A stretch of DNA of 64,000 nt from positions 124,001 through 188,000 of the forward strand of contig NZ_JANKJG010000003.1 in assembly GCF_024733015.1 (NCBI RefSeq), in the 5' to 3' direction. Within the stretch, counting starts at the first letter, position 1; each line of letters opens with the position of its first letter. A program made the position numbers and the translations under genes. This document shows positions 55,733-63,523 of this stretch, piece by piece. The notes under the pieces are model-generated. The model worked only from the letters and a program-made list of their open reading frames with translations, searched no databases and was not told the DNA's origin. Origin of the DNA: Pseudosulfitobacter koreensis. Its GTDB lineage: Bacteria; Pseudomonadota; Alphaproteobacteria; Rhodobacterales; Rhodobacteraceae.

Positions 55733-56570
55733 GCGCGCAATTGCCGTTCTGCCCTATGGCAACGGCATCGGCAGACGCGTGGCCGATCTGCCGCTGAACA
55801 TGCTGCACTGGCCCGTGGGCCGCCCCACACGGCTGAGCAGTGGCACGGTGGCGGACCTGAGCGCGCAGGATCACCTGCTGGTCTATCCCAAGACGTCGAT
55901 GCACCTGCGCCCCTTTGGCGTGGCCGCACAGGTCAGTGTGATGGTGGTAGAGCCGCGCGCGATCCATGAGTGCCACCTGCGGATCTTGCGTTGGACGCAT
56001 CGGCGCTATCACCGGATATTCACTCATGACCCCACGCTGTTGCGCAGCGCGCCGAATGCGCGGTTTCTGACGGCTGCGCGCACATGGGTGCCCGACTGGG
56101 ACGGGCTGGACCTGACCAAGACCGCCGATGTGTCGCTGATCGCCTCGAACCGGCGCGATCTGGAAGGCCACAAGCTGCGTCACGAAGTGGCCGAAGCCAC
56201 GACGGGCGTGGCGCTGATGGGACGCGGCTATGCGCCGTTCGAACACAAGCACGAAGGGCTGGCGCCGTTTCGGTTTTCGGTGGTGATCGAGAACATGCGT
56301 GCGGGAGGGTACTTCAGCGAACAGCTGGTCGATGCGCTGCTGTGTGAAACGGTGCCGATCTACTGGGGCGCGCCGAACGTGGCCGAGTATTTTGACACCG
56401 ATGCGATGATCGTGTGCACCAGCAGGGGCGAAATTCTGGACGCCATCGCCCGCGCCGACGCTGATCTTTACGACGCCATGCGCCCTGCGTTGCTGCGCGC
56501 CAAGGCGCAGGCGGTGGGCTATTCGGATTATGAACAGGCCGCAGCGCGGATGCTGCGCGACGGGGTCTGA
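55725..56570 (+). CDS. GT10-like (alpha-1,3-fucosyltransferase fold) glycosyltransferase
   Basis: This 281-residue cytosolic or peripheral protein has the GT10 donor-site signature: FSVVIENMRAGGYFSEQLVD followed by ALLCETVPIYWGAPNVAEYF, preceded by SLIASNRRDLEGHKLRHEV and MGRGYAPF. No membrane anchor. Known bacterial GT10 enzymes decorate lipopolysaccharide with fucose; neither donor nor acceptor can be read here, and no sugar-nucleotide genes are near. Its ATG lies inside phzF, so the two are translationally linked. Confidence 0.85.
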   Translation: MTERAIAVLPYGNGIGRRVADLPLNMLHWPVGRPTRLSSGTVADLSAQDHLLVYPKTSMHLRPFGVAAQVSVMVVEPRAIHECHLRILRWTHRRYHRIFTHDPTLLRSAPNARFLTAARTWVPDWDGLDLTKTADVSLIASNRRDLEGHKLRHEVAEATTGVALMGRGYAPFEHKHEGLAPFRFSVVIENMRAGGYFSEQLVDALLCETVPIYWGAPNVAEYFDTDAMIVCTSRGEILDAIARADADLYDAMRPALLRAKAQAVGYSDYEQAAARMLRDGV

Positions 56571-56590
56571 TCGCAGTTGCTGGCCCACAC

Positions 56591-56622
56591 AAAAAGGCCC
56601 CGCCGGTGACGGCGGAGCCTTC
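56591..56622 (-). terminator. Rho-independent terminator after the sulfate-activation gene
   Basis: Read on the minus strand, AAGGCTCCGCC and GGCGGGGCCTT form a stem with one mismatch and a six-base loop, followed by TTTT. It lies 20 bp past the stop at 56642. Confidence 0.8.
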
Positions 56623-56641
56623 GTGCCGGATCAGACGCGCC

Positions 56642-58360
56642 TTATTCGGCGGCGATCAGGCCCATGCTTTCGAGCTTCAGCAGAACCTGGTGGGCGCAGT
56701 TGTCCACTTCGATATTCTCGGTCTGGAGGCGGATTTCGGGATCTTCGGGCACATCGTAAGGGTCGGAGATGCCGGTGAATTCCTTGATCTTGCCTTCGCG
56801 CGCCAGTTTATACAGGCCCTTGCGGTCACGGCGTTCGCATTCCTCGATCGTGGTGGCGACGTGCACCTCGACGAAGGCACCAAAGGATTCGATGTCTTCG
56901 CGCACGGCACGGCGGGTGGTCGCATAGGGCGCGATGGGTGCGCAGATGGCGATGCCGCCGTTCTTGGTGATCTCGGACGCGACATAGCCGATGCGGCGGA
57001 TGTTAAGATCGCGGTGCTCTTTTGAGAAACCCAGCTCGGAGCTGAGGTTCTTGCGCACCAGATCACCGTCCAGCAGCGTCACGGGGCGGCCGCCCATTTC
57101 CATCAGCTTGACCATCAGCGCGTTGGCAATCGTGGATTTGCCCGAGCCGGAAAAGCCGGTGAAGAACACGGTAAAGCCCTGCTTGGAGCGCGGCGGCTTG
57201 GTGCGGCGCAACTCCTTGACCACTTCGGGGAAGGAGAACCATTCGGGGATTTCCAGCCCTTCCTGCAGACGGCGGCGCAGTTCGGTGCCCGAGATGTTCA
57301 GAATGGTCACGGCATCCTTGTCTTCGATCTCGTCCATGGCTTCGTATTGGGCGCGTTCCTGCACCCAGACCATGTGTTTGAAATCGACCATTTCGATGCC
57401 CATTTCTTCCTGATGCGTGCGGAACAGGTCCTGTGCGTCATAGGGGCCATAGAAATCCTCGCCCTTGGAATTCGAGCCGGGGCCTGCGTGGTCGCGGCCG
57501 ACGATGAAGTGCGTGCAGCCGTGGTTCTTGCGGATCAGACCGTGCCACACGGCCTCGCGGGGGCCCGCCATCCGCATGGCAAGGTTCAAGAGCGACATGG
57601 ACGTGGTGGCCGCCGGATATTTGTCCAGAACCGCCTCGTAGCAGCGCACGCGGGTAAAGTGATCGACGTCGCCCGGTTTGGTCAGGCCGACCACAGGGTG
57701 GATCAGCAGGTTGGCCTGCGCTTCGCGCGCGGCGCGGAACGTCAGTTCCTGGTGGGCGCGGTGCAGCGGGTTGCGGGTCTGGAAGGCCACGACCTTGCGC
57801 CAGCCCATCTTGCGGAAATAGCTGCGCAACTCGTTGGGCGTGTCGCGGCGGGCCCGGAAATCATAGTGGACGGGCTGCTGGATGCCGGTGATCGGACCGC
57901 CCAGATAGATCTTGCCTGCCTGATTGTGCAGGTAGTTCACGGCAGGGTGCTTGTCGTCGTCGGCGCCAAAGACCTTTTCGGCCTCGCGTGCCTTGTTCGG
58001 CTCCCAGCGGTCGGTGACGGTCATGGTCGCGAGAATCACGCCTTCCTGATCGCGCAGGGCGATGTCCTGGCCGATTTCCAGCTTTTCGGCAAAGGCTTCG
58101 CCGACGTCGAGCGTGATCGGCATCGGCCACAGGCTGCCATCGGCGAGGCGCATGTTCTCGACGACACCGTTGTAGTCTTCCTCGCCGAGGAAGCCCTTGA
58201 GCGGGTTAAATCCGCCGTTCATCAGCAATTCCAGATCGCAGATCTGGCGCGCCGTCAGGTCGTGGCTGACCAGCTGGGCCGCCTCGTGCTTGAGCTTTTG
58301 GGCGGAATCATAGGAAACGTAGAGTTCGGGAATGGGGGCGAGATTATTCGGCATCGGCAT
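56642..58360 (-). CDS. Bifunctional sulfate adenylyltransferase / adenylylsulfate kinase
   Basis: This 572-residue fusion activates sulfate. The N-terminal ATP sulfurylase (about 1-385) has FQTRNPLHRAHQELT and VGRDHAGPGSNS; the C-terminal APS kinase (about 390-572) has Walker A FFTGFSGSGKSTIANAL and LDGDLVRKNLSSELGFSKEHRD. It makes APS and then PAPS for assimilation or sulfation. The start may be ATG 58360 or ATG 58354; no strong ribosome site separates them. Roseobacters commonly have this fused form rather than CysDN. Confidence 0.95.
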   Translation of the reverse strand: MPMPNNLAPIPELYVSYDSAQKLKHEAAQLVSHDLTARQICDLELLMNGGFNPLKGFLGEEDYNGVVENMRLADGSLWPMPITLDVGEAFAEKLEIGQDIALRDQEGVILATMTVTDRWEPNKAREAEKVFGADDDKHPAVNYLHNQAGKIYLGGPITGIQQPVHYDFRARRDTPNELRSYFRKMGWRKVVAFQTRNPLHRAHQELTFRAAREAQANLLIHPVVGLTKPGDVDHFTRVRCYEAVLDKYPAATTSMSLLNLAMRMAGPREAVWHGLIRKNHGCTHFIVGRDHAGPGSNSKGEDFYGPYDAQDLFRTHQEEMGIEMVDFKHMVWVQERAQYEAMDEIEDKDAVTILNISGTELRRRLQEGLEIPEWFSFPEVVKELRRTKPPRSKQGFTVFFTGFSGSGKSTIANALMVKLMEMGGRPVTLLDGDLVRKNLSSELGFSKEHRDLNIRRIGYVASEITKNGGIAICAPIAPYATTRRAVREDIESFGAFVEVHVATTIEECERRDRKGLYKLAREGKIKEFTGISDPYDVPEDPEIRLQTENIEVDNCAHQVLLKLESMGLIAAE

Positions 58361-58575
58361 GAAGATTACTTTCGTTCAACGGGTGGAAATGACCCTGGGG
58401 GTGCGCTTGGATTGCGCAATAGCGGGCTGGTCGGGAGGCGTCCAGATAGAGTTCGTGCATGAGATCGGGTATGACGCAAATTCGGCACAAGTTCCCCTTT
58501 TGCGCGGCTTTTTTGGGTCATTTTGCCCAAAATTGACGTTTTTCGAGATCGCTGCAAACCGGGAATGCGTGGGCG

Positions 58576-60255
58576 TCATGGCTGTTCGCTGATGGGGCCA
58601 GTCAGCTGGGGTGCATCGGCGGCTCTGGGGACGGGCAGGGCGTCGATGGGTTCTTCGACGCCGCGCAGATCGAGTGCGACCAGCCCCTCGGGGCGCGCGA
58701 TGCCTGCGGCGTCCAGCACGGCGGCGCTGATCAGAAGTTCGACCTGCATCGCCTTGGTCTGCGCCTCCAGCCTGCTGGCCGCATTGACCGCATCCCCGAT
58801 CAGGGTGCGCGGTGCGTGGCCTGCGGCCCCGATTTCGCCCAGCACGACGTTGCCCAGATGCAGCCCGATGCCGATACCCACGGGCGGCGCGCCTTCGGCC
58901 TCGAGGCCTGCGTTGAACGCATCGAGCGCGCGCCCGATGCCTGCGGCGGCACTCAGGCCCGCCTGCGCCGAGGAGGCGGTGTCGCGCGTCTCGAACAGGG
59001 CAAGGAAACCGTCGCCCAGATATTTGTCGATCTTGCCGCCCGATGCTGTCACCGCAGGCACCACCGCGTCGAAGAACCGGTTCAGGAGGAACACCACGTC
59101 GTAAGGCAACTGCCCTGCGGTGCGCGCGGTAAAGCCGCGCATGTCCAGAAACAGGATGGCCAGCGGGCGCTCCTGACCCTGGCTGGCAGGGCCGCGCGAC
59201 AATTGCCCGCCGCTAGCAAAGACCCGGTGCACCGTCATCGGCTGGTCGGGTCTGAGCTGACAGGCCAGACGCGTGCCCGGAGCGGCGCCGACGGCTTGCA
59301 GGCTGCGCGCTTCGGCCTCCGAGGGTTGTGGCAGATCATGGGCGTTCCCCTCGATCTTCACGCGGCAGGTGGTGCAGCGCCCCTTGCCACCGCAAAGAGA
59401 CGTGTGGGGCACACCGGCCTCGCGCGACATCTCTAGCAGGGTCTGGCCCAGACGCGCGGTGATCGTGGGCCCGTCGGTATAGGTGATCCGCACGCTGGTA
59501 CGCCTTGCGTTCAGGCGCAGGGCAAGGTGGGCGGTCAGCGCCGTGCCCAGCACCGCGACGAACCCCCAGTAGAGCATCGCGTCGGTGCGGATCAGCCCGG
59601 CGAATGCCTCCGGGCCGGGAAAGTTGTAGGCGTCGAGCATGTCGAGCCGCGTGTCCTCGTCCTGCGCTGCCAGATGCAGGCGGCGGCTTTCGGTGACGAA
59701 CCCGGAGAGTGCAAAGGCCGGGACCAGCACGGCCAGCCCGGTCAGAAGATGCGTGTTGCGCCGCCACCACGTTCGCCCGCGCAGCCACAGGTGCAGGCCG
59801 ATACAGCCGTGCACCCAGACGATCAGCAGCAGCACGGTCTGGGTCAGCGCCGATGTGCTGCCCCAGATCAGGTACATGAGGTATCCCATCTGATCATCGA
59901 CGCCATAAACTTCGTGGGCGATGCGGGTGTAGGTGATGTGCGTCAGCAGCAGCAGGGGGATGGCAAAGCCGAAGGTGTATTGCACCGCCTCTGCACGGGC
60001 CATCCGCAGGCTGCGCCGCTCGATCAGGCGCATCAGCGCAAGACCCGCGTGCAGGATCAGGGCCGCATAGAGCAGCACCTCGCCCAGCGGGTTGCGGGTG
60101 ACGGTCTGGCGCAGGTCTTGGCCCGCCTCGAGCCAGTCGGGGGAGAAGAGCCCAAGCCCGATGTTCAGAAAGTGCAGTAAGGCATAGAGCATCAGCGCCA
60201 GCCCGCTGGCGATGCGGGCGCGGGTCGCCCAGTTGCCGCGCCAGAGGTCGGACAT
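58576..60255 (-). CDS. Membrane [2Fe-2S]-ferredoxin-linked class III adenylate/guanylate cyclase
   Basis: This 559-residue protein has three parts. Residues 1-250 hold six membrane helices with histidines H28, H69, H106, H149 and H155 placed inside or at their edges, resembling diheme cytochrome b/succinate-dehydrogenase anchors. Residues 255-340 are a plant-type ferredoxin with C288-x5-C294-x2-C297 and C332. Residues 363-540 are a class III cyclase domain with metal aspartates D371 (FLDMRGFTA) and D415 (KYLGDGFLA). It probably couples quinone or electron-transport redox state to cAMP. The nucleotide specificity is not certain. The gene stands alone. Confidence 0.85.
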   Translation of the reverse strand: MSDLWRGNWATRARIASGLALMLYALLHFLNIGLGLFSPDWLEAGQDLRQTVTRNPLGEVLLYAALILHAGLALMRLIERRSLRMARAEAVQYTFGFAIPLLLLTHITYTRIAHEVYGVDDQMGYLMYLIWGSTSALTQTVLLLIVWVHGCIGLHLWLRGRTWWRRNTHLLTGLAVLVPAFALSGFVTESRRLHLAAQDEDTRLDMLDAYNFPGPEAFAGLIRTDAMLYWGFVAVLGTALTAHLALRLNARRTSVRITYTDGPTITARLGQTLLEMSREAGVPHTSLCGGKGRCTTCRVKIEGNAHDLPQPSEAEARSLQAVGAAPGTRLACQLRPDQPMTVHRVFASGGQLSRGPASQGQERPLAILFLDMRGFTARTAGQLPYDVVFLLNRFFDAVVPAVTASGGKIDKYLGDGFLALFETRDTASSAQAGLSAAAGIGRALDAFNAGLEAEGAPPVGIGIGLHLGNVVLGEIGAAGHAPRTLIGDAVNAASRLEAQTKAMQVELLISAAVLDAAGIARPEGLVALDLRGVEEPIDALPVPRAADAPQLTGPISEQP

Positions 60256-60308
60256 GCACTGCTCCTTGATCTGGCGCAGAGTGGCCCGAGGGGGTGCCTG
60301 CGGTCAAC

Positions 60309-60373
60309 GGGGGAAGGGGGCCAGCCCCCCGGCCTCTGGCCTCCCCCCGAAGTTTACCTGGCAAGATGAAGGG
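60309..60373 (+). repeat. Dispersed intergenic hairpin repeat, copy 4 of 4
   Basis: GGGGGC/GCCCCC (60316-60321/60324-60329) and GGCC/GGCC (60331-60334/60338-60341) hairpins are followed by TCCCCCCGAAGTTTACC and GGCAAGATGAAGGGGGTCAG. The last bases run into the trxB stop codon (TCA at 60376), as copy 1 does with the VOC gene. Confidence 0.8.
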
Positions 60374-60375
60374 GG

Positions 60376-61383
60376 TCAGGCCCCTTCGGTGACTTCCGCG
60401 CCATAGCCGAGCGGGAGCGAAGTGTCTTTTTCCACATCCGTATCGGTGTTTTCCGCCAGCCAGCGTTCGGCCTCGAGCGCGGCCATGCAGCCCATGCCTG
60501 CGGAGGTCACCGCTTGGCGGTACTTGTGGTCCGTCAGGTCACCCGCAGCAAAGACGCCGGGGATCGAGGTTTCGGTGCTGTCGGGTTTGGTCACGACATA
60601 CCCGCCCATGTGGGTTTCAAGCACATCCTTGACCAACTCGTTTGAGGGCGCGTGGCCGATGGCGACGAACACGCCCTTGGCGGGGATATCGCTGACTTCG
60701 CCAGTGTTCACATTCTTGACCTTGACACCTTCGACGCCCAGCGGGCTGTCAGCGCCGTAGACCTCTTCCAGCTGGTGGAACCAGAGGGTTTCGATCTTGG
60801 GGTTTTTCATCAACCGGTCCTGCAGGATCTTTTCGGCGCGCAATTCGTCGCGGCGGTGGATCAGCGTGACCTTGGAGGCGAAGTTGGTCAGGAACAGCGC
60901 TTCTTCCACGGCGGTGTTGCCGCCGCCGATCACCACGATTTCCTGACCGCGATAGAAGAACCCGTCGCAGGTGGCGCAGGCCGAGACGCCGAAGCCCTTG
61001 AACTTTTCTTCCGACGGCATGCCGAGCCACTTGGCGCGCGCGCCCGTGGCCAGGATGATCGCATCGGCCACATAGACCGTGCCGCTGTCGGATTGCGCCA
61101 CAAAGGGACGTTTCGAGAAATCGACCGACGAGATGATGTCGCCGATGACCTCGCAGCCCATCGCCTTGGCGTGCGCTTCCATGCGGACCATCAGGTCGGG
61201 CCCTTGCACTTCGGTGTCGCCGGGCCAGTTTTCAACCTCGGTCGTGGTGGTCAGCTGGCCGCCGGGTTCGATGCCCTGGACCAGAATGGGTTCCAGCATG
61301 GCGCGGCTGGCGTAGATGCCTGCGGTATAGCCTGCGGGGCCCGATCCGATGATCAGTACCTTGGTCTTGCGTGTCTCGCCCAT
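60376..61383 (-). CDS. trxB: Thioredoxin-disulfide reductase
   Basis: TrxB reduces thioredoxin with NADPH. The 335-residue flavoprotein has an FAD loop VLIIGSGPAGYTAGIYASRA, the redox-active CATC in SACATCDGFFYRG, the NADPH loop VIGGGNTAVEEALFL with HRRDELRA, and the C-terminal FAD motif VFAAGDLTDHKYRQAVTSAG. ATG 61383 with AAGGGG upstream is chosen. It is divergent from an Lrp-family regulator. Confidence 0.97.
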   Translation of the reverse strand: MGETRKTKVLIIGSGPAGYTAGIYASRAMLEPILVQGIEPGGQLTTTTEVENWPGDTEVQGPDLMVRMEAHAKAMGCEVIGDIISSVDFSKRPFVAQSDSGTVYVADAIILATGARAKWLGMPSEEKFKGFGVSACATCDGFFYRGQEIVVIGGGNTAVEEALFLTNFASKVTLIHRRDELRAEKILQDRLMKNPKIETLWFHQLEEVYGADSPLGVEGVKVKNVNTGEVSDIPAKGVFVAIGHAPSNELVKDVLETHMGGYVVTKPDSTETSIPGVFAAGDLTDHKYRQAVTSAGMGCMAALEAERWLAENTDTDVEKDTSLPLGYGAEVTEGA

Positions 61384-61566
61384 GATGATCCCCTTCAGGT
61401 AGGTCTGTCGGCACGCCCGTCGGTCAGGGCGCGTCGGTGAATGGCGCAGTGTTCGATTGCCTTGATATAGACATCTGCGCTTGGTGATTGAACCCCGCAA
61501 TTGCAGGGCCGATATGCAGCGCTAACAGGGGCTGATTGGTGGCTTCAGTGCAAGATTCTTGCGTTG

Positions 61567-61587
61567 GTGCGAAACAATATTGCGCAC
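61567..61587. promoter_or_regulatory. Imperfect palindrome between trxB and the Lrp-family gene
   Basis: GTGCG at 61567 and CGCAC at 61587 are inverted arms flanking AAACAATATTG; 16 of 20 arm bases pair. The AT-rich centre and length resemble Lrp/AsnC sites. It lies 43 bp before the lrp ATG, suggesting autoregulation, and possibly control of trxB. Confidence 0.4.
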
Positions 61588-61629
61588 GACGCGGGCGGTG
61601 CTATAAGAACCGCAAAATCCGGGGGCGAA

Positions 61630-62130
61630 ATGGCGAATACGCGGCTTGATCCAATTGATCGCAAGATTCTCGCAGAACTACAGGCAGACGGGCGCATGAC
61701 CAACGTGGAGTTGGCCAAGCGCGTGGGCATCTCCGCGCCGCCCTGCCTGCGCCGTGTGCGCACGCTGGAGGAATCGGGATATATCCGCGGCTTCCATGCG
61801 GATGTGGACGCGCATGTGCTGGGCTTTGAGGTGCAGGTGTTCGCCATGGTCGGTCTGGCCAGCCAGGCGGAAAGCGATCTGAGTGTCTTTGAGGACCGCT
61901 GCCGCGCCTGGCCGCTGGTGCGCGAGTGCCACATGCTGAACGGCGAGGTCGACTTTATTCTCAAATGCGTGGCACCGGATCTGTCGAGCTTTCAGAGCTT
62001 TCTGACCGGCCAGCTGCTGTCCACGCCGAATGTCGCCAGCGTCAAGACATCGCTGGTGATCCGTCAGGCCAAGGACGAGGCGGGCGTGCCCTTCGACGTT
62101 CTGGAAGAGCGGTTGAAAAAGACTGCCTGA
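61630..62130 (+). CDS. Lrp/AsnC-family transcriptional regulator
   Basis: This 166-residue protein has the N-terminal HTH (LDPIDRKILAELQADGRMTN, then VELAKRVGISAPPCLRRVRTLEESGYIRG) and a C-terminal RAM/ACT-like effector domain (VRECHMLNGEVDFILKCVAPDL). Lrp-type proteins sense amino acids and oligomerise on DNA. Divergence from trxB suggests that gene or the regulator itself as targets. The ligand is unknown. Confidence 0.94.
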   Translation: MANTRLDPIDRKILAELQADGRMTNVELAKRVGISAPPCLRRVRTLEESGYIRGFHADVDAHVLGFEVQVFAMVGLASQAESDLSVFEDRCRAWPLVRECHMLNGEVDFILKCVAPDLSSFQSFLTGQLLSTPNVASVKTSLVIRQAKDEAGVPFDVLEERLKKTA

Positions 62131-62141
62131 TATCTGCGCGA

Positions 62142-62160
62142 CCCGCGCATGATGCGCGGG
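62142..62160. terminator. Hairpin between convergent lrp-family and Hint genes
   Basis: CCCGCGCA and TGCGCGGG form an 8-bp perfect stem with a TGA loop, 12 bases after the regulator's stop. There is no U-tract on either side, so termination strength is doubtful. Confidence 0.45.
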
Positions 62161-62170
62161 CCGACCCGTT

Positions 62171-62923
62171 TCAGGCCGCCTCTTCGGTGCCGTCCGGCGC
62201 GCGCAGATGCGCCAGCGCGCCAAAGTCGGTCACATGTGAAATCCGCGGGAACATCCCCAGAAACAGGTCCCGCACCGCGTGGCTGACCGAGCGTGTGCTT
62301 TGCGTGCCGGGGTGAAAGGTTTCCATCTGCAGGCCGCCTGCAAAGACCGTCGCATGGCGGGTCAGGCACAGGTGGAACAGGCGCACCTGCGTGGGCGGTG
62401 CCACTTCGATCACGTTGACGCCATCGACGAAATCGCGGGCGAGGGTCAGCATCTGCGCGCCGGAGACCTGATTTCCGCGCAGGTGGTGCGGGGTCTGCAG
62501 CAGGCGAGCCGATGGGCCGACGGTCAGAAAGCTTTCGGGGCGGCCGGGGCCGAAGGTGTCGGCCATGATGCGGATCAGGGGCGTGCGGCGGCCGGTGTCG
62601 GCGGGCACGAAACTGGTCGAGCCGATCCAGACGGCCTGTGCCGCCTCGCCGTCGCCGGTGCGCAGCCAGTCGCCCGGTTGCAGGTCTTCGATGGCGATGG
62701 GGCCATCGCGTCCTTCCAGCACCGTGCCGCGCGCAAAGGCGGAAAACGCCTGTTCGATCAGGGGCAGGGCCGGGGCCTTGACCTGGCTGACCAGACGGCT
62801 GCCATCGGCACGCAGCGCCGCAATCTCGTAGGTTCGGCTGGCGGGCAGGCTGACGCTCCGCGATATCGGGGCGGCATAGGTCTGGTGGCGCGAATGCCCG
62901 GAGGGGGCGGCAGAGATGGTCAT
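62171..62923 (-). CDS. Hint-domain protein lacking the catalytic cysteine
   Basis: This 250-residue protein has a Hint (hedgehog/intein) fold pattern from about residue 60: FARGTVLEGRDGPIAIEDLQPGDWLRTGDGEAAQAVWIGSTSF in blocks, then LTVGPSARLLQTPHHLRGN and FHLCLTRHATVFAGGLQMETFHPG. Canonical Hint domains start with Cys (or Ser) two residues before the A/P-x-G-T; here that position is A62, so self-splicing or cleavage is not expected. The N-terminal 50 residues are unique. Roseobacters often encode many Hint proteins of unknown role. A signal peptide is not evident. Confidence 0.82.
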   Translation of the reverse strand: MTISAAPSGHSRHQTYAAPISRSVSLPASRTYEIAALRADGSRLVSQVKAPALPLIEQAFSAFARGTVLEGRDGPIAIEDLQPGDWLRTGDGEAAQAVWIGSTSFVPADTGRRTPLIRIMADTFGPGRPESFLTVGPSARLLQTPHHLRGNQVSGAQMLTLARDFVDGVNVIEVAPPTQVRLFHLCLTRHATVFAGGLQMETFHPGTQSTRSVSHAVRDLFLGMFPRISHVTDFGALAHLRAPDGTEEAA

Positions 62924-63209
62924 GCGATTAACCCTAAGCTGGTCGGTCACATCTGATGTCGGCCCCCACCGACGACGACAGATGAACTGAGGTTCACGTG
63001 TCTGATGCACCTCTAATCGCCAATCCTGCCTCCGATTGTCAAAAAGCAGAAGACATTAATGCCCTGAAACGCATCAATCCGCCCAAACGGGGGCGGATTG
63101 TAGGACGGGCAGCGCGCCGCGCGCCACATTTGACATATTTCGCGGTGAACCCATGCGGGCCAGTGCCGCGAATGATTCGAAGCCCAGATAGGCCCCAGGT
63201 GGGCCGGGA

Positions 63210-63350
63210 TCAGGCCGCTTTGCGCGTCAGCTCGGCCTTGCGTTTCGCGATGAAGGCGGCGCGGCGTGCGCCACGGGCCCAAGGCATCACGGTCTTGTCG
63301 TCGGCTGCTGCTGCGACCACGGATTTGATGAAGCGTGTGTTGGTTTTCAT
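63210..63350 (-). CDS. Small basic 46-residue protein
   Basis: The frame MKTNTRFIKSVVAAAADDKT then VMPWARGARRAAFIAKRKAE, ending LTRKAA, has an AAAGGGC ribosome site 8-9 bases before the ATG and a composition rich in Lys, Arg and Ala (net strongly positive). The PWxRGARRxAFIAxR core resembles short conserved hypothetical proteins I have seen in Rhodobacteraceae, but no function is known. Nucleic-acid binding is possible by charge only. Confidence 0.7.
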   Translation of the reverse strand: MKTNTRFIKSVVAAAADDKTVMPWARGARRAAFIAKRKAELTRKAA

Positions 63351-63523
63351 GTCGGTGCCCTTTGCTCAGTCATCTCTGCGGCGTTTGGTGCCGCTGTTGA
63401 GATCATTTCTGACAGGGTTTTCGGGCGTGGTTGGGACCGGTTTCGGCCAATTTCAAGATAGATTAAGGCAAAATGTGTACAATAAAGGCAGCGCTGCCCT
63501 GATTGTTTCCTGTTTTATATGGT

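Noticed and set aside
58361-58575. A small minus-strand gene upstream of the sulfate-activation gene
   Set aside because: The frame of about 67 codons has no ribosome site and no recognisable pattern; the region is more likely the leader and promoter of the sulfate-activation gene.
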